NCBI RefSeq assembly: GCF_003095375.1
Contig: NZ_QEHR01000002.1
Location: forward strand, 62,001 to 126,000
Direction: 5' to 3'
Origin: Marixanthomonas spongiae
GTDB lineage: Bacteria > Bacteroidota > Bacteroidia > Flavobacteriales > Flavobacteriaceae
Length of the DNA: 64,000 nucleotides
The notes under the pieces were generated by a model, which saw only the letters and a program-made list of their open reading frames with translations, did not search any database and was not told the origin of the DNA. The position numbers and the translations under genes are program-made. The first letter of the stretch is position 1. The number at the start of each line of letters is the position of its first letter. Shown piece by piece: positions 9,443-18,316 of the stretch.

Positions 9443-12400
9443 ATGAAAAATACAGTTTTAACGCTAGTTATGCTACTTGGCATAACGAGCTGGCAGATCT
9501 CTGCCCAATTTTCAGAAACTTTTGATACTGAAATCCCCAGAAGTTGGACGGTGATCGACCATGACGGCCAAGGTGGCACGTGGCAGCATCAAACAGCGCA
9601 TAGTTACCGGGGCGATGGGGGTGTTCGCATTAACTATGAAGACAACCCTCATGACGATTATTTAATTTCACCACAATTTACCGTCAATACAGGTGTTTCA
9701 GATCAAGTTTCTTTTTATGCGGGAGGTACAGGGCCCACCTTTCCGGAGACTTTCGATGTTAAATTATCTACCACCGGCACCACTCCGAGTGATTTTTCTG
9801 TTGTTTTGGCGTCTGAAACCACCATTGCCGATGTCGATGATTTAGGAGAATTTATACACTATACTTACAATCTTTCTGCCTATGACGGTCAGGCGGTACA
9901 CGTGGCCATCGTAGCCACGTCGCCACCTGCATTTCAATTGTATGTAGATGAGTTTTCGGTAGCGGCGTTGCCCAGCTGCCCAAAACCTTCCAATCTTGCA
10001 GTTACGACCATAGACCCAACCTCGGCAGCCATTAATTGGAATGCCGGTCACAACGAAACAAACTGGATGGTCACCTATGGCGAATTAGGATTCGACCCCG
10101 CAAGGGATGGGGAAACCCTATCGGTTTCAGGTACACCGGCAGCAACGTTAACTGCTTTGGTGCCCAATACTGCGTATGATATATACGTAAAAGCGATATG
10201 TGTTTCCGGAACCGATGAGAGTGAACTGGCAGGACCCTTACAGCTCGTCACCCCATGTATGGCAGCGCGAACACCTTTTAACGAAGGATTTGAAACCGGC
10301 TATACCGATGGTAATCAATTAAACGGGTGCTGGTCGCAAGAAATGATCACCAATACCTATTGGAAAACCAATTCTACGATTACCTATGACGATAGGGCAC
10401 CCCGTACAGGCGATTGGAACATTTATTTGCCCTATGGAAGTGAAACCTGGATGTTTTATCCGGTATCGGTACAAAACGGGGTAAATTATACGTTTACCTT
10501 ATATGCCAGACAAAGCAACTCATCGGGGGCTGAAATTTCAGTACGGTACGGAACCTCCAATACAGCAAGCGCTATGACAGAAGAAATAGTGCCCGTTACA
10601 CAAATAACCAGTGGTGATTATCAAGAAGTAACCAACAGTTTTACCGCGACGCGTTCAGAAACGATCTACATTGGCATTAAAGGAAAAATAAATGGAGGCT
10701 TTTTCCCCTTTTATATGTCCGTCGATGACATTTCTTTTACGGAGACCCCATCTTGTTTTAAACCAACCAATTTAAGGATCGATGCGGCCACTGCCACGTC
10801 GGCAGATATAAGCTGGACCCCAACAGGAACTGAAACCAATTGGTTGATAAAATACGGGGAACCAGGTTTTGATCCTGAAACAGCAGGAACCGAGTTGCAG
10901 GTAAGTACAAATCCCACCGGCACCATTACCGGGCTTGTTCCTGCACATATTTACAATGTTTATGTGCAAGCACAATGTGGAGGAAGTGATGGTGATAGCT
11001 TTTTTGCTGGTCCTATAACCTTAAAAACCCGTCCGGTAAACGACAACCTCTGTGATGCTACCCCCTTGATAGTAGATGAGGGATGTACTACCGGTAGTTT
11101 TTCCAATGTGGGGGCCACCCTGGAAGTTAATGAGCCTTTAGGGAGTTGCTTTGATGCTCCTGGTGATCAAACCGTATGGTTTACTTTTGAAGCGCCACCC
11201 AGTGGAAACGTGACCATAACCACCGATTTTGAAGGGGGTACCCTTTCAGATAGTGAATTGGCCATATATGAAGCACCCGATACCTGTCATGATTTTACGA
11301 CCATGGGCGCAGAGATAGGCTGTGATGAAGATGGGGGTACAACCGGAACAGGTTTTCTGTCCACGGTTACCTTAACCGATTTAATTCCCGGGTTTACCTA
11401 CTATGCCCAGGTAAACGGATTTATGAGTTTTGGTGACGGGACCTTTGAAGGAACTTTTTGTATAGAAGTACAGGATGATGGCCCTAGTTGTGCAGCCCCT
11501 ACCGATATAGTGGTTGATGCCATTACACCAACGTCGGCAGCCGTTAGCTGGACACCCGGCGATAGAGAGCCTGAATGGGAAATTTTGTACGGCCCCACCG
11601 GCTTTGACCCCGAAACAAGTGGTACATTTGTAATGGACAACGATGGTACATTAGGGGAAACCCTAACCAACTTAGTTCCAAATACCACCTATGATGTGTA
11701 TGTTCGCGCTATTTGCAACCCAATCGATGAGAGTTTTTTAAGTGATGTAGTAACCTTTACTACCTTAGCTGCCCCTCCGGTAAACGATGATGTTTGCAAT
11801 GCCCTTCCGCTTTTGGTGGATCAAGTTTGCAGTGGAAATTCCTACACCAATATCGGGGCAACAGCTCAGCGTGACGAAATCCAAGGATCCTGTTTAAACC
11901 CAATACCCAATGCCACTGTATGGTTTACATTTACGGCTCCGGCCAGTGGGAATGTAACGGTAACTACCAATATAGCACCCAGTGATTTGGCAGATACACA
12001 ACTAACGGTTTACGAAGCGCCAACAGATTGTGGCAATCTAACCACTATGGGAGCTGAGGTAGGTTGTAATGACGATGTAGATGCAGGGAATAACGAATAC
12101 CTATCTACAGTTCAGTTATCGGACCTTACCGCTGGTGCGACCTATTATGTTCAAGTTAATGGGAACAACGGCGAAGAAGGAAACTTTTGTATAGAAGTGC
12201 GGGATGACGGTATTGCGTGTCCCACTCCCAGTGATATAGCCGTGACCAACATTACACCTACGGCAGCTGACATAAGTTGGCGTGTAAATGGATCGGAAAC
12301 CGAATGGGAAGTTAGATATGGTCTATTAGGATTCGACCCTACTGCCGAAGGTTCCTTTAGGATAGATACCGATGGTGATCCGGGTATCACGTTAAATAAC

Positions 12401-12751
12401 TTAGACGCCAACACCCAATATGACGTGTATGTGCGTGCCTTATGCGATGGTACTGTTGAAAGTGATTTTGAAGGACCTTTTGCTTTTACCACTTTGGAGT
12501 TATCGGTCGCCCCGAATAGCTTTACGACCTTTGCCTATTACCCAAACCCATTTGCACATAAATTGACACTTACCGCACAGCAACCTATTGATAATGTAGT
12601 AATTTATAATGTGTTGGGGCAAGTTGTGAAAGAAACTACGGCCAGTACCGCGCACCTAAGCCTTAATACGGCATCGTGGCAATCAGGGCTCTACTTTATG
12701 GAAGTGACCATTGCTGGCCATGTAAAAAGCTTCCGTTTATTAAAAGAATAA
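9443..12751 (+). CDS. large T9SS-exported adhesin-like protein with fibronectin type III repeats
   Basis: The protein has 1102 residues and a signal peptide (about 1-21, ending ISAQ). Residues about 22-175 resemble the cleaved-adhesin/MAM-like beta-jelly roll (FSETFDTEIPRSWTVIDHDG), and a second such module follows at about 270-430. Four fibronectin type III domains begin with the shared phrase CxxPxxLxVxxITPTSAxISW. Two copies of a Cys-containing module start PVNDNLCDATPL and PVNDDVCNALPL. The C-terminus is a T9SS sorting domain (YYPNPFAHKLTL ... GLYFMEV). These modules are typical of surface adhesins or non-catalytic partners of secreted enzymes; no peptidase or glycosidase motif is visible. 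It is the last gene of the second regulator module and ends at a strong terminator. Confidence 0.85.
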   Translation: MKNTVLTLVMLLGITSWQISAQFSETFDTEIPRSWTVIDHDGQGGTWQHQTAHSYRGDGGVRINYEDNPHDDYLISPQFTVNTGVSDQVSFYAGGTGPTFPETFDVKLSTTGTTPSDFSVVLASETTIADVDDLGEFIHYTYNLSAYDGQAVHVAIVATSPPAFQLYVDEFSVAALPSCPKPSNLAVTTIDPTSAAINWNAGHNETNWMVTYGELGFDPARDGETLSVSGTPAATLTALVPNTAYDIYVKAICVSGTDESELAGPLQLVTPCMAARTPFNEGFETGYTDGNQLNGCWSQEMITNTYWKTNSTITYDDRAPRTGDWNIYLPYGSETWMFYPVSVQNGVNYTFTLYARQSNSSGAEISVRYGTSNTASAMTEEIVPVTQITSGDYQEVTNSFTATRSETIYIGIKGKINGGFFPFYMSVDDISFTETPSCFKPTNLRIDAATATSADISWTPTGTETNWLIKYGEPGFDPETAGTELQVSTNPTGTITGLVPAHIYNVYVQAQCGGSDGDSFFAGPITLKTRPVNDNLCDATPLIVDEGCTTGSFSNVGATLEVNEPLGSCFDAPGDQTVWFTFEAPPSGNVTITTDFEGGTLSDSELAIYEAPDTCHDFTTMGAEIGCDEDGGTTGTGFLSTVTLTDLIPGFTYYAQVNGFMSFGDGTFEGTFCIEVQDDGPSCAAPTDIVVDAITPTSAAVSWTPGDREPEWEILYGPTGFDPETSGTFVMDNDGTLGETLTNLVPNTTYDVYVRAICNPIDESFLSDVVTFTTLAAPPVNDDVCNALPLLVDQVCSGNSYTNIGATAQRDEIQGSCLNPIPNATVWFTFTAPASGNVTVTTNIAPSDLADTQLTVYEAPTDCGNLTTMGAEVGCNDDVDAGNNEYLSTVQLSDLTAGATYYVQVNGNNGEEGNFCIEVRDDGIACPTPSDIAVTNITPTAADISWRVNGSETEWEVRYGLLGFDPTAEGSFRIDTDGDPGITLNNLDANTQYDVYVRALCDGTVESDFEGPFAFTTLELSVAPNSFTTFAYYPNPFAHKLTLTAQQPIDNVVIYNVLGQVVKETTASTAHLSLNTASWQSGLYFMEVTIAGHVKSFRLLKE

Positions 12752-12794
12752 GTTTAGTTAGTAAGTTGGACTTTTTTGTCTTTATTTTAACAGT

Positions 12795-12825
12795 AAGACT
12801 GCTCGTTATGGGCAGTCTTTTTTTT
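12795..12825 (+). terminator. rho-independent terminator
   Basis: AAGACTGC (12795-12802) pairs with GCAGTCTT (12812-12819), and a run of T continues to about 12825. It ends the fibronectin gene. Confidence 0.88.
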
Positions 12826-12954
12826 GGTACCGATTTCGCTCTAAATGATTAGGGTTCAGAAAAAAGAATCATTACTATTTTTAGAAGGAGTCCAACATAA
12901 TACCCCGGCCTACAGCCCGTATCTTACCGACTATTCGAAACCTCTGAGTGAGTT

Positions 12955-13158
12955 GTGGTCAACTATATTTTGCAGATCGTGAGCAGGGACGAAGTAGCTA
13001 TTGAACAATTGAGCTATGAGATTCGCAACGATTGCACCCTGACCCAAACCGATGTGTATGCGATACTGGAAACCCTGGGAAGGAAAATGAAAAGTCATTT
13101 AGAAGACGGCAAAACTGAAACCTTGGTTTCGGGGGGATTGGCCGTGCAACAAAAATGA
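12955..13158 (+). pseudogene. truncated HU-HIG type DNA-binding protein
   Basis: The 67 codons (GTG start, possibly not a real start) match the N-terminal half of the intact HU-like gene at 33449: NYILQ(I/A)VSR(D/G)EV..EQLSYEI and CTLTQTDVxAxLxxLGRKMKxHLEDGKT are shared. After EDGKT the reading diverges and stops, so the DNA-binding beta-arm and C-terminal helix are missing. There is an in-frame stop just upstream of the GTG, so the normal N-terminus is lost too. It is a broken relic of the family. Confidence 0.75.
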
Positions 13159-13251
13159 TTATTCGGGAAATGGGTTACGGGTAACGGGGTTAACAAGAAA
13201 GACTCTTGCTAGCAAACTTATTTTAAGCATAGGCTGTTTGAGCCATGCAGC

Positions 13252-13839
13252 TTAGTGTGTAGCACGAATCTCATACTGTATGGGTTTAAAACTACCTCCG
13301 TTACTATCTTCGGCCGAACAGGCGGTAAGCCCCACTATTACATCCATTAAAGCGATGAACTCTATATAATCACCTGCTTTACTTGTAGGGGGATCAACCG
13401 ATAGTTGACCGTTTGAGGCAACTTGTACATTCATAAAAATATTAAAAGCGGTGGGGATGTCGTCGGGTTGTATTTTAAAAGGGGCGAGATGGGTATATAA
13501 ATTTTCAAAACAGCTGGGGTGGTACCCTTTATGGCCATACATTATTGAAAACGTTTCCGGGCTGCAAGGCGCCAATAAAAAATCGTTGCGTCCGTTTGTA
13601 TCTTCCGTGATTTCCATCATTTTATTGCTCCGGTTGCTCCACAAGTAGTGACCTTTGGTAATAAAAATTGTTTCTTCAAAATCCAAAGTTTTTCCAGATG
13701 ATATTTTTTCACGGATATCCTGTGCATTAAAAAGCACGAGATCGCTTACCTGTTGCCCAAGCGGATCGATGACCCTTAGTTTTTCCCCTTTTTTTAATTT
13801 GAAAGCTGTTCCTGATTGCTTGGGAATTTCGTTTACCAT
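13252..13839 (-). CDS. DUF1989 / urea carboxylase-associated family protein
   Basis: The 195-residue protein fits the DUF1989 family throughout (LKKGEKLRVIDPLGQQVSDL, YGHKGYHPSCFENL, FNIFMNVQVA, DYIEF.AL.DV..GLTACSAED). Members are found beside urea carboxylase, guanidine- or aminomethyl-degrading enzymes and in glycine-cleavage-like folds, but their reaction is not firmly known. Conserved Cys/His residues (PC near 131, YGHKGYHPSC near 140-150, ACS near 177) suggest metal binding. It lies 37 bp downstream of the GntA-like gene on the same strand, so the two likely form an operon and may act on the same nitrogenous substrate. Confidence 0.8.
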   Translation of the reverse strand: MVNEIPKQSGTAFKLKKGEKLRVIDPLGQQVSDLVLFNAQDIREKISSGKTLDFEETIFITKGHYLWSNRSNKMMEITEDTNGRNDFLLAPCSPETFSIMYGHKGYHPSCFENLYTHLAPFKIQPDDIPTAFNIFMNVQVASNGQLSVDPPTSKAGDYIEFIALMDVIVGLTACSAEDSNGGSFKPIQYEIRATH

Positions 13840-13875
13840 TTTTTTTTGTGTATGTACGTTTGATAATATAACTAT

Positions 13876-14565
13876 TTATGAGGTATGATGAAAAGGGCAT
13901 TTCCATTCTTTTTCGGTTTTCCGTCCGCTATATTGTCTGGCTTCACTACTGGAACCAAAATCTTCCAACATGGGGTTTATGGAACCCTGTAGGGCTTTAT
14001 CACGTTCGCGAATGCGTTGTTTTACCGTGTCATAACTCCCCATTTTCCGTAATTTTTCAAATTGCCAATGCAGGTTAAAAGCAAGGGTTACGTACGGGGT
14101 TTGACGAGCTATCCTCGAACTGTTGGGATGCATCCCTACAATATAAAAAGCTTTTCCGGCTATGCTGAAACTGAACGTATCGTCTTCAGGATTATTTGAA
14201 ACCGTTTCGTCCCAAGCTTTTGTATCACTTTCGTGAATGTGTTGCAGTTGTTCCCATAATTGCTTTTCGAACGCCGTTTCAGATGTAAAATGAGCGGTTG
14301 GGAACACCGCTAAAAACGTCACAAAATCATTGCTTTCCCAATCGTAACCATCCACATACGCTTGTATATCGGCCACTAAGTTTCGGGCTGTTTTTTTTGT
14401 TCCGAACGAGTTGTAGCTATGCAGTTCCACAGCACCCATTTTAAAAACAGACTGCGCCATTATGCAGGGATGATCGTGTGCTACAATAAATTGATGATAC
14501 TCTTTTTCTAATTGGCTGATCGTGGGAACACTGGCTGTGCTCAGTGCGGTTGGTTCTTTTTTCAT
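13876..14565 (-). CDS. YqcI/YcgG family protein, GntA-like haem N-oxygenase homologue
   Basis: The ATG at 14565 is preferred over an upstream GTG, giving 229 residues (MKKEPTAL...). The sequence follows the YqcI/YcgG family: an N-terminal HPCIMAQSVFK motif, FVTFLAVFP, a central FSIAGKAFYIVGMHP motif, RQTPYVTLAFNLHWQFEKLR, and a C-terminal WKCPFHH. Members of this family include GntA, described as the haem-dependent N-hydroxylase acting on a guanidino group in guanitoxin biosynthesis, and RohS of azomycin biosynthesis, so N-oxygenation of a guanidine or amine is the best functional guess. None of the other toxin genes are present here. It is the first gene of a probable two-gene operon with DUF1989. 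Confidence 0.75.
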   Translation of the reverse strand: MKKEPTALSTASVPTISQLEKEYHQFIVAHDHPCIMAQSVFKMGAVELHSYNSFGTKKTARNLVADIQAYVDGYDWESNDFVTFLAVFPTAHFTSETAFEKQLWEQLQHIHESDTKAWDETVSNNPEDDTFSFSIAGKAFYIVGMHPNSSRIARQTPYVTLAFNLHWQFEKLRKMGSYDTVKQRIRERDKALQGSINPMLEDFGSSSEARQYSGRKTEKEWKCPFHHTS

Positions 14566-14668
14566 AGACCTGTGCTTTTCTTTAAAGATAGAAAAACCAC
14601 CCACGGGCAGTGTGTAGATTAAGAAACGTTTATGCGTATTTTAATGAAAATTAACAAGATAGAGGTTT

Positions 14669-14938
14669 CTAACGATTTCCATTCTTTCGATATCGAATCA
14701 TAACATACAGCATACTTAAATTGAAAAGGAAAGAAACCCCATTGGTGAGTATGATGGCCAAATCGTGTTTAAGGATACCATACACCACCCATAATCCTAC
14801 CCCCAGCATTAAAATAACGAACATGGTAGGCGATACATCGTTTACTCTTTTGGTTTTCCATGCTTTAAGGAGTTGTGGTACCACTGCCGAAGTGGTGCAC
14901 AGTCCAGCCAATAAACCTAATACCGTTACCGTGTCCAT
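14669..14938 (-). CDS. SemiSWEET-type small sugar transporter
   Basis: The 89-residue protein has three transmembrane helices and the PQ-loop motif (TTSAVVPQLLKAWKTK) in helix 1, with SPTMFVILMLGVGLWVVYG in helix 2 and NGVSFLFNLSMLYVMI in helix 3. This is the length and pattern of bacterial SemiSWEETs, which dimerise to form an alternating-access sugar pore. The substrate cannot be read from sequence. It is a single gene between the YqcI-like gene and a divergently transcribed small protein gene. Confidence 0.85.
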   Translation of the reverse strand: MDTVTVLGLLAGLCTTSAVVPQLLKAWKTKRVNDVSPTMFVILMLGVGLWVVYGILKHDLAIILTNGVSFLFNLSMLYVMIRYRKNGNR

Positions 14939-15100
14939 AAAGGGAAAATTAGATACGTGATCGTATTTTGACGGAAATTAATACAAAATGGGGAAAAGGC
15001 ACGATTTTTAATAGAGTGTTAGTATTGAATTAACATAAGGTATGAAGATTTTAGGGTACCTTAAAGGTCGAAAAAATGTAACAGTTAAAATTAAACCATC

Positions 15101-15349
15101 ATGGCCAAGAATCACGGAAATCAGATTAAAAACGACGAACAGTACGAAGAACTTCGAGAAGAAGGGATGAGCAAAGAAAAAGCGGCCCGTATTGCCAATA
15201 CCGAAAATTCTGGTAAAAAAGGAGGGCACGCGAAAAAATACGAGAAACGCACCAAAGAAGAACTGGAAGACAAAGCTAAGGAAATAGGCATAGAGGGGTA
15301 TAGCTCTATGGATAAAGACGAATTGATCAAAGCCTTACGGAATCATTAA
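15101..15349 (+). CDS. small DUF7218/Rho-N-like protein
   Basis: The 82-residue, highly charged protein begins MAKNHGNQIKNDEQYEELRE, then MSKEKAARIANT, a Gly/Lys linker and a C-terminal Rho termination factor N-like SAP fold (RTKEELEDKAKEIGIEGYSSMDKDELIKALRNH, split here by its GYSSM turn). Small proteins of this form are common in bacteria and are often stress-induced; nucleic-acid binding is plausible for the Rho-N part but not proved. Preceding sequence contains an A-rich start region but no clear Shine-Dalgarno. Confidence 0.75.
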   Translation: MAKNHGNQIKNDEQYEELREEGMSKEKAARIANTENSGKKGGHAKKYEKRTKEELEDKAKEIGIEGYSSMDKDELIKALRNH

Positions 15350-15463
15350 AAGTAGGACCAGGAATATAAAATGACATCTTGTTAGGATAGGCTTCAGGTA
15401 TGAAACATATAAGATTGCCTTCACCCGCCATACCCCTTTTTCAGAAGAACCGCCTACAGTGCA

Positions 15464-16114
15464 TCAAGTACTCATTTGTTTTGCTTGTTCTTCTAATTTC
15501 TTTACATCGGTCGGGTAGGGTTTTTCTTTTAGTACCTGGGCCATGTGCACCATATTGTGAGCCATGAGCAGCAGCATATTATTGGTAAATTCGTGTAAAT
15601 CGCCTTCGGCTTCTATATAACTGAGGCCCGGTCCTGCTTCTCCTACATAGTAGCTAAACGCATTAACCGGAACGGTAAACCCGTGTTCAGAAAAATCAAA
15701 CAGCATGCTGGATATTGCTTTTTTGGCGCCATCTTCATTTCCATCGACCAAGACGCCGGCTACTTTATTATAGGTGGGATACTGTCCGGTTTCTTCATCG
15801 CCTTCTTCCATAATACCGTCTAAACGTTCGGCCACTAATTTTGCAATGGAGCTGCGATCCCCTCTCCAAATAGGGGTGGCCAATATAAACAAATCGGTTT
15901 TCTTTATTTTGTCCAGTATTTTAGGCCAATCATCCCCGTTTTTTTCATCGGAAGTGGTACCGAACTTAATGGTGTAATCGGACAGCCGAAGGACTTCGGT
16001 AGAAACGTTTAAATCTTGAAAAACGCCTTCTGCTTGTTTAATAAACGCGCGGGTGTTAGAGGTTTCAGGACTATATTTTAGGGTACAATTCAAAAAAAGT
16101 GCTTTTAATGCCAT
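15464..16114 (-). CDS. flavodoxin-like NAD(P)H-dependent oxidoreductase
   Basis: The 216-residue protein matches the NADPH-dependent FMN reductase/flavodoxin-like fold: an N-terminal strand-loop LFLNCTLKYSPETSNTRAF (phosphate loop for FMN), the central ILATPIWRGDRSSIAKLVAERL motif typical of the family, and GVLVDGNEDGAKKAI. It should bind FMN and reduce quinones or related acceptors using NAD(P)H in the cytoplasm. The C-terminal third is predicted helical. It is transcribed alone, convergent with the Rho-N-like gene and divergent from the small gene at 16267. Confidence 0.8.
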   Translation of the reverse strand: MALKALFLNCTLKYSPETSNTRAFIKQAEGVFQDLNVSTEVLRLSDYTIKFGTTSDEKNGDDWPKILDKIKKTDLFILATPIWRGDRSSIAKLVAERLDGIMEEGDEETGQYPTYNKVAGVLVDGNEDGAKKAISSMLFDFSEHGFTVPVNAFSYYVGEAGPGLSYIEAEGDLHEFTNNMLLLMAHNMVHMAQVLKEKPYPTDVKKLEEQAKQMST

Positions 16115-16266
16115 TGGTGTGAAAAATTATGGATGTGTACGTGTTGTTTTAGGTATTGAAAGTATTTATAAATATGCTAAATTGCAGTTAACCAGCTGTT
16201 AAAAAACTGGTAATGTTATATGTAGGTTACGGGTTTGAGCGTATCTTTCTTTAAAAATTCTCATTC

Positions 16267-16407
16267 ATGGACAACGAAGAACAAAACGAAAAACATGTGG
16301 TGGGCGATAAAACCGAACAAAAGAAAATGGAAGGTACCACCCACCAACGGGGGCAAACAAAAGATTCCCCAAGTTGGTTTCAGAAATTAATAGATTTTTT
16401 TAAATAA
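16267..16407 (+). CDS. 46-residue hydrophilic small protein
   Basis: An ATG at 16267 opens a 46-codon frame ending at 16407, rich in Glu, Lys and Gln and closing with SPSWFQKLIDFFK, an amphipathic helix that could touch membranes. The stop lies 29 bp before the SDR gene on the same strand, and the SDR protein also begins with a Pro/Glu/Gln-rich leader, so the two are likely co-transcribed. I know no family for it. The frame is coding-like in composition, but its short length leaves doubt. Confidence 0.5.
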   Translation: MDNEEQNEKHVVGDKTEQKKMEGTTHQRGQTKDSPSWFQKLIDFFK

Positions 16408-16436
16408 AGTACCACCTTTTTTAACCGAATGTACCT

Positions 16437-17285
16437 ATGGACAAACCAGAGAAATTTCCAGAACAATCGCAAGAACAACCAGGCAAACAGTTTAAAATGA
16501 ACCCTATTCCTGAAGTAATTCGCAGTGATTACAAGGGGAGTGGGAAGTTAACAGACAAAGTGGCACTTATTACCGGTGGGGACAGCGGTATTGGTCGCAG
16601 TGTGGCCGTTCATTTTGCGCGTGAGGGCGCCGACGTGGCCATTGTGTATTTAAAAGAAAACAAGGATGCTTTGGAAACCAAAAAATTGGTAACCAAAGAA
16701 GGTCGTGACTGTTTACTTATCGAAGGGGATGTTCAAGAAAGCGCTTTTTGTAAAAAGGCCGTCACCACCTGTTTGAACACCTTTTCCAAAATAGATATTT
16801 TAGTAAATAATGCTGCGGTACAGTTTCCCAAAAACGCTATTGAGGATATAACCGAAGCGCAATTGCACACCACTTTTCAAACCAATATTTATCCTTACTT
16901 TTATGTGGTAAAAGCTGTTTTGCCGCATTTGGGAACAAGCGGGGTTATTATCAACACGGCATCGGTTACCGCCTATCGCGGAAGTGGCCATTTACTGGAT
17001 TATTCCAGTACCAAAGGAGCCATTGTATCGTTTACCCGCTCTCTGGCAAAAATGGTGGCTAAGAAAAAAATACGGGTGAATGGCGTAGCGCCAGGCCCCA
17101 TCTGGACGCCCCTTATACCTGCTACCTTTGATGACGTTTCCGATTTTGGGCAGGATACCTTACTGGAACGGGCGGGACAACCTAGCGAAGTAGCACCAGC
17201 CTATGTGTTTTTGGCCAGCAAGGACAGTAGTTATATTACCGGCCAATTTATCCACGTAAATGGAGGGGAACAAATTGGTGCTTAA
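16437..17285 (+). CDS. SDR family oxidoreductase, general stress protein 39/YghA type
   Basis: The protein has 282 residues. A Gln/Pro-rich N-terminal extension (1-30) precedes a classical short-chain dehydrogenase: cofactor loop TGGDSGIGR (about 48-56), NNAA (about 124), Ser of NTASVTAYRG (about 180), catalytic YSSTKGA (about 194-200) and GPIWTPLIP. The extension with MNPIPEVIRSDYKGSGKL is characteristic of the GSP39/YghA subgroup, which acts on aldehydes or ketones and is induced by stress in Bacillus; the natural substrate is uncertain. It probably shares a transcript with the upstream small gene and the MgtC gene that begins 33 bp later. Confidence 0.87.
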   Translation: MDKPEKFPEQSQEQPGKQFKMNPIPEVIRSDYKGSGKLTDKVALITGGDSGIGRSVAVHFAREGADVAIVYLKENKDALETKKLVTKEGRDCLLIEGDVQESAFCKKAVTTCLNTFSKIDILVNNAAVQFPKNAIEDITEAQLHTTFQTNIYPYFYVVKAVLPHLGTSGVIINTASVTAYRGSGHLLDYSSTKGAIVSFTRSLAKMVAKKKIRVNGVAPGPIWTPLIPATFDDVSDFGQDTLLERAGQPSEVAPAYVFLASKDSSYITGQFIHVNGGEQIGA

Positions 17286-17318
17286 TGTTTGTTGTGTGTA
17301 AAATGTTATCATGTACTA

Positions 17319-17771
17319 ATGGAATTTGATATTGAGTTTACCGATTTTTTACTGAAAGGAACAGCAGCTTTGGTAGCTGGATTTTGCATGGGGTTAGAAC
17401 GGCAGATGAAAGGAAAGCATGCCGGTTTAAAAACAAATGTGCTGGTCGCATTGGGAGCCGCTATTTTTATGATGATTTCCCTTATTTTCGCCGACAGCTC
17501 GACCACCGACCTCACGCGGGTATTGGGCCAAATAGTTGTGGGCGTGGGTTTTTTGGGTGCCGGGGTAATTTTGCGAACCAGTGATAAAAAACGGGTTAAA
17601 GGTCTTGCAACGGCGGCTACAATATGGTGTAGCGCAGCGGCGGGATGCTTGGCTGGTTTGGGCATCTATGATATCTTGGGGGGCTTTACCGTATTTGTGG
17701 TACTGGTAAATATTATATTCGGTTACCTGAATAAAAAAGTTTCCGAGAACAACGCCAACCTTAAAGATTAA
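17319..17771 (+). CDS. MgtC/SapB family membrane protein
   Basis: The ATG at 17319 gives a 150-residue protein beginning MEFDIEFTDFLLKGTAALVA; a TTG at 17289 would add ten unlikely residues. It has four hydrophobic helices and the MgtC signature: GLERQMKGKHAGLKTNVLVALGAAIFMM, then GVGFLGAGVILR and KGLATAATIWCSAAAGCLAGLG. Only the membrane domain is present; there is no C-terminal ACT-like domain, as in many short homologues. The family is linked to magnesium limitation and acid or phagosome survival through control of ATP synthase or envelope functions. Its 3' end overlaps by four bases the convergent gene at 17768. Confidence 0.86.
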   Translation: MEFDIEFTDFLLKGTAALVAGFCMGLERQMKGKHAGLKTNVLVALGAAIFMMISLIFADSSTTDLTRVLGQIVVGVGFLGAGVILRTSDKKRVKGLATAATIWCSAAAGCLAGLGIYDILGGFTVFVVLVNIIFGYLNKKVSENNANLKD

Positions 17772-18316
17772 TTGTCTTCTTCGTTTTCTTCTCTTACTTC
17801 TTCATCTGAGAGGAGATAGTGGTCTTTTCCCAATCCCACGATGTGGATGATATTGGTTACGGTAGTATATAGCATTAAAATAACCGTGATCATCATTCCG
17901 CTTAAAATAGAAGAAAAGAGCAACGTTGTCCAGTAAATAATATCATACCAAGCCGTAGGTACATTCTCGGCTTCGGTGATGGGGATATTGAAAAGTTGAA
18001 ACAATAGCAGTGCCCCTACAAATAAAATGGTGTCAAATTTTGCGATGGATAAAACTTGTTGATAATGGGCGTTTTTTAATTTAGACTTGGTCCCGGTGCT
18101 GATACCCAAAAGGGTAAGCAATAAGGCCAAAATAGTGGCCGACGCCAGCACAATGGTATTGCAAAGCATGTTAATGCCAGATAGCGACGTGCTTATTAAC
18201 TGTTTGGCTTCGTATCCTGATACATTGCCCAATAAAAAAACCCCTAATCCGGTAAAGAGCGTGGCTATTAATCCGCCGTACAGCGGACGTTTGTTTTTTT
18301 TAAAAAAGTCCTTCAT
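17768..18316 (-). CDS. hypothetical four-helix membrane protein
   Basis: The start chosen is the ATG at 18316 (MKDFFKKNKRPLYGG), giving 182 residues; a longer frame is rich in Cys and Arg and is unlikely. Four transmembrane segments are visible: about 12-30, 50-70, 95-115 and 125-155. The C-terminus is very acidic (SDEEVREENEEDN). I do not recognise a named domain. It overlaps by four bases the end of the PaiB-like gene upstream, which implies translational coupling in a three-gene minus-strand operon with DUF421. Confidence 0.7.
   Translation of the reverse strand: MKDFFKKNKRPLYGGLIATLFTGLGVFLLGNVSGYEAKQLISTSLSGINMLCNTIVLASATILALLLTLLGISTGTKSKLKNAHYQQVLSIAKFDTILFVGALLLFQLFNIPITEAENVPTAWYDIIYWTTLLFSSILSGMMITVILMLYTTVTNIIHIVGLGKDHYLLSDEEVREENEEDN

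Noticed and set aside
12845-12982. 45-codon frame MIRVQKKESLLF overlapping the HU remnant
   Set aside because: It crosses into the HU relic in another frame, has no initiation signal and no similarity I can name.
14566-14604. GTG start for the GntA-like gene
   Set aside because: The added 13 residues (MGGFSIFKEKHRS) have no counterpart in the family pattern, and an ATG is available at 14565.
17309-17665. Minus-strand frame inside the MgtC gene
   Set aside because: It is a shadow of a conserved membrane protein and lacks coding features.
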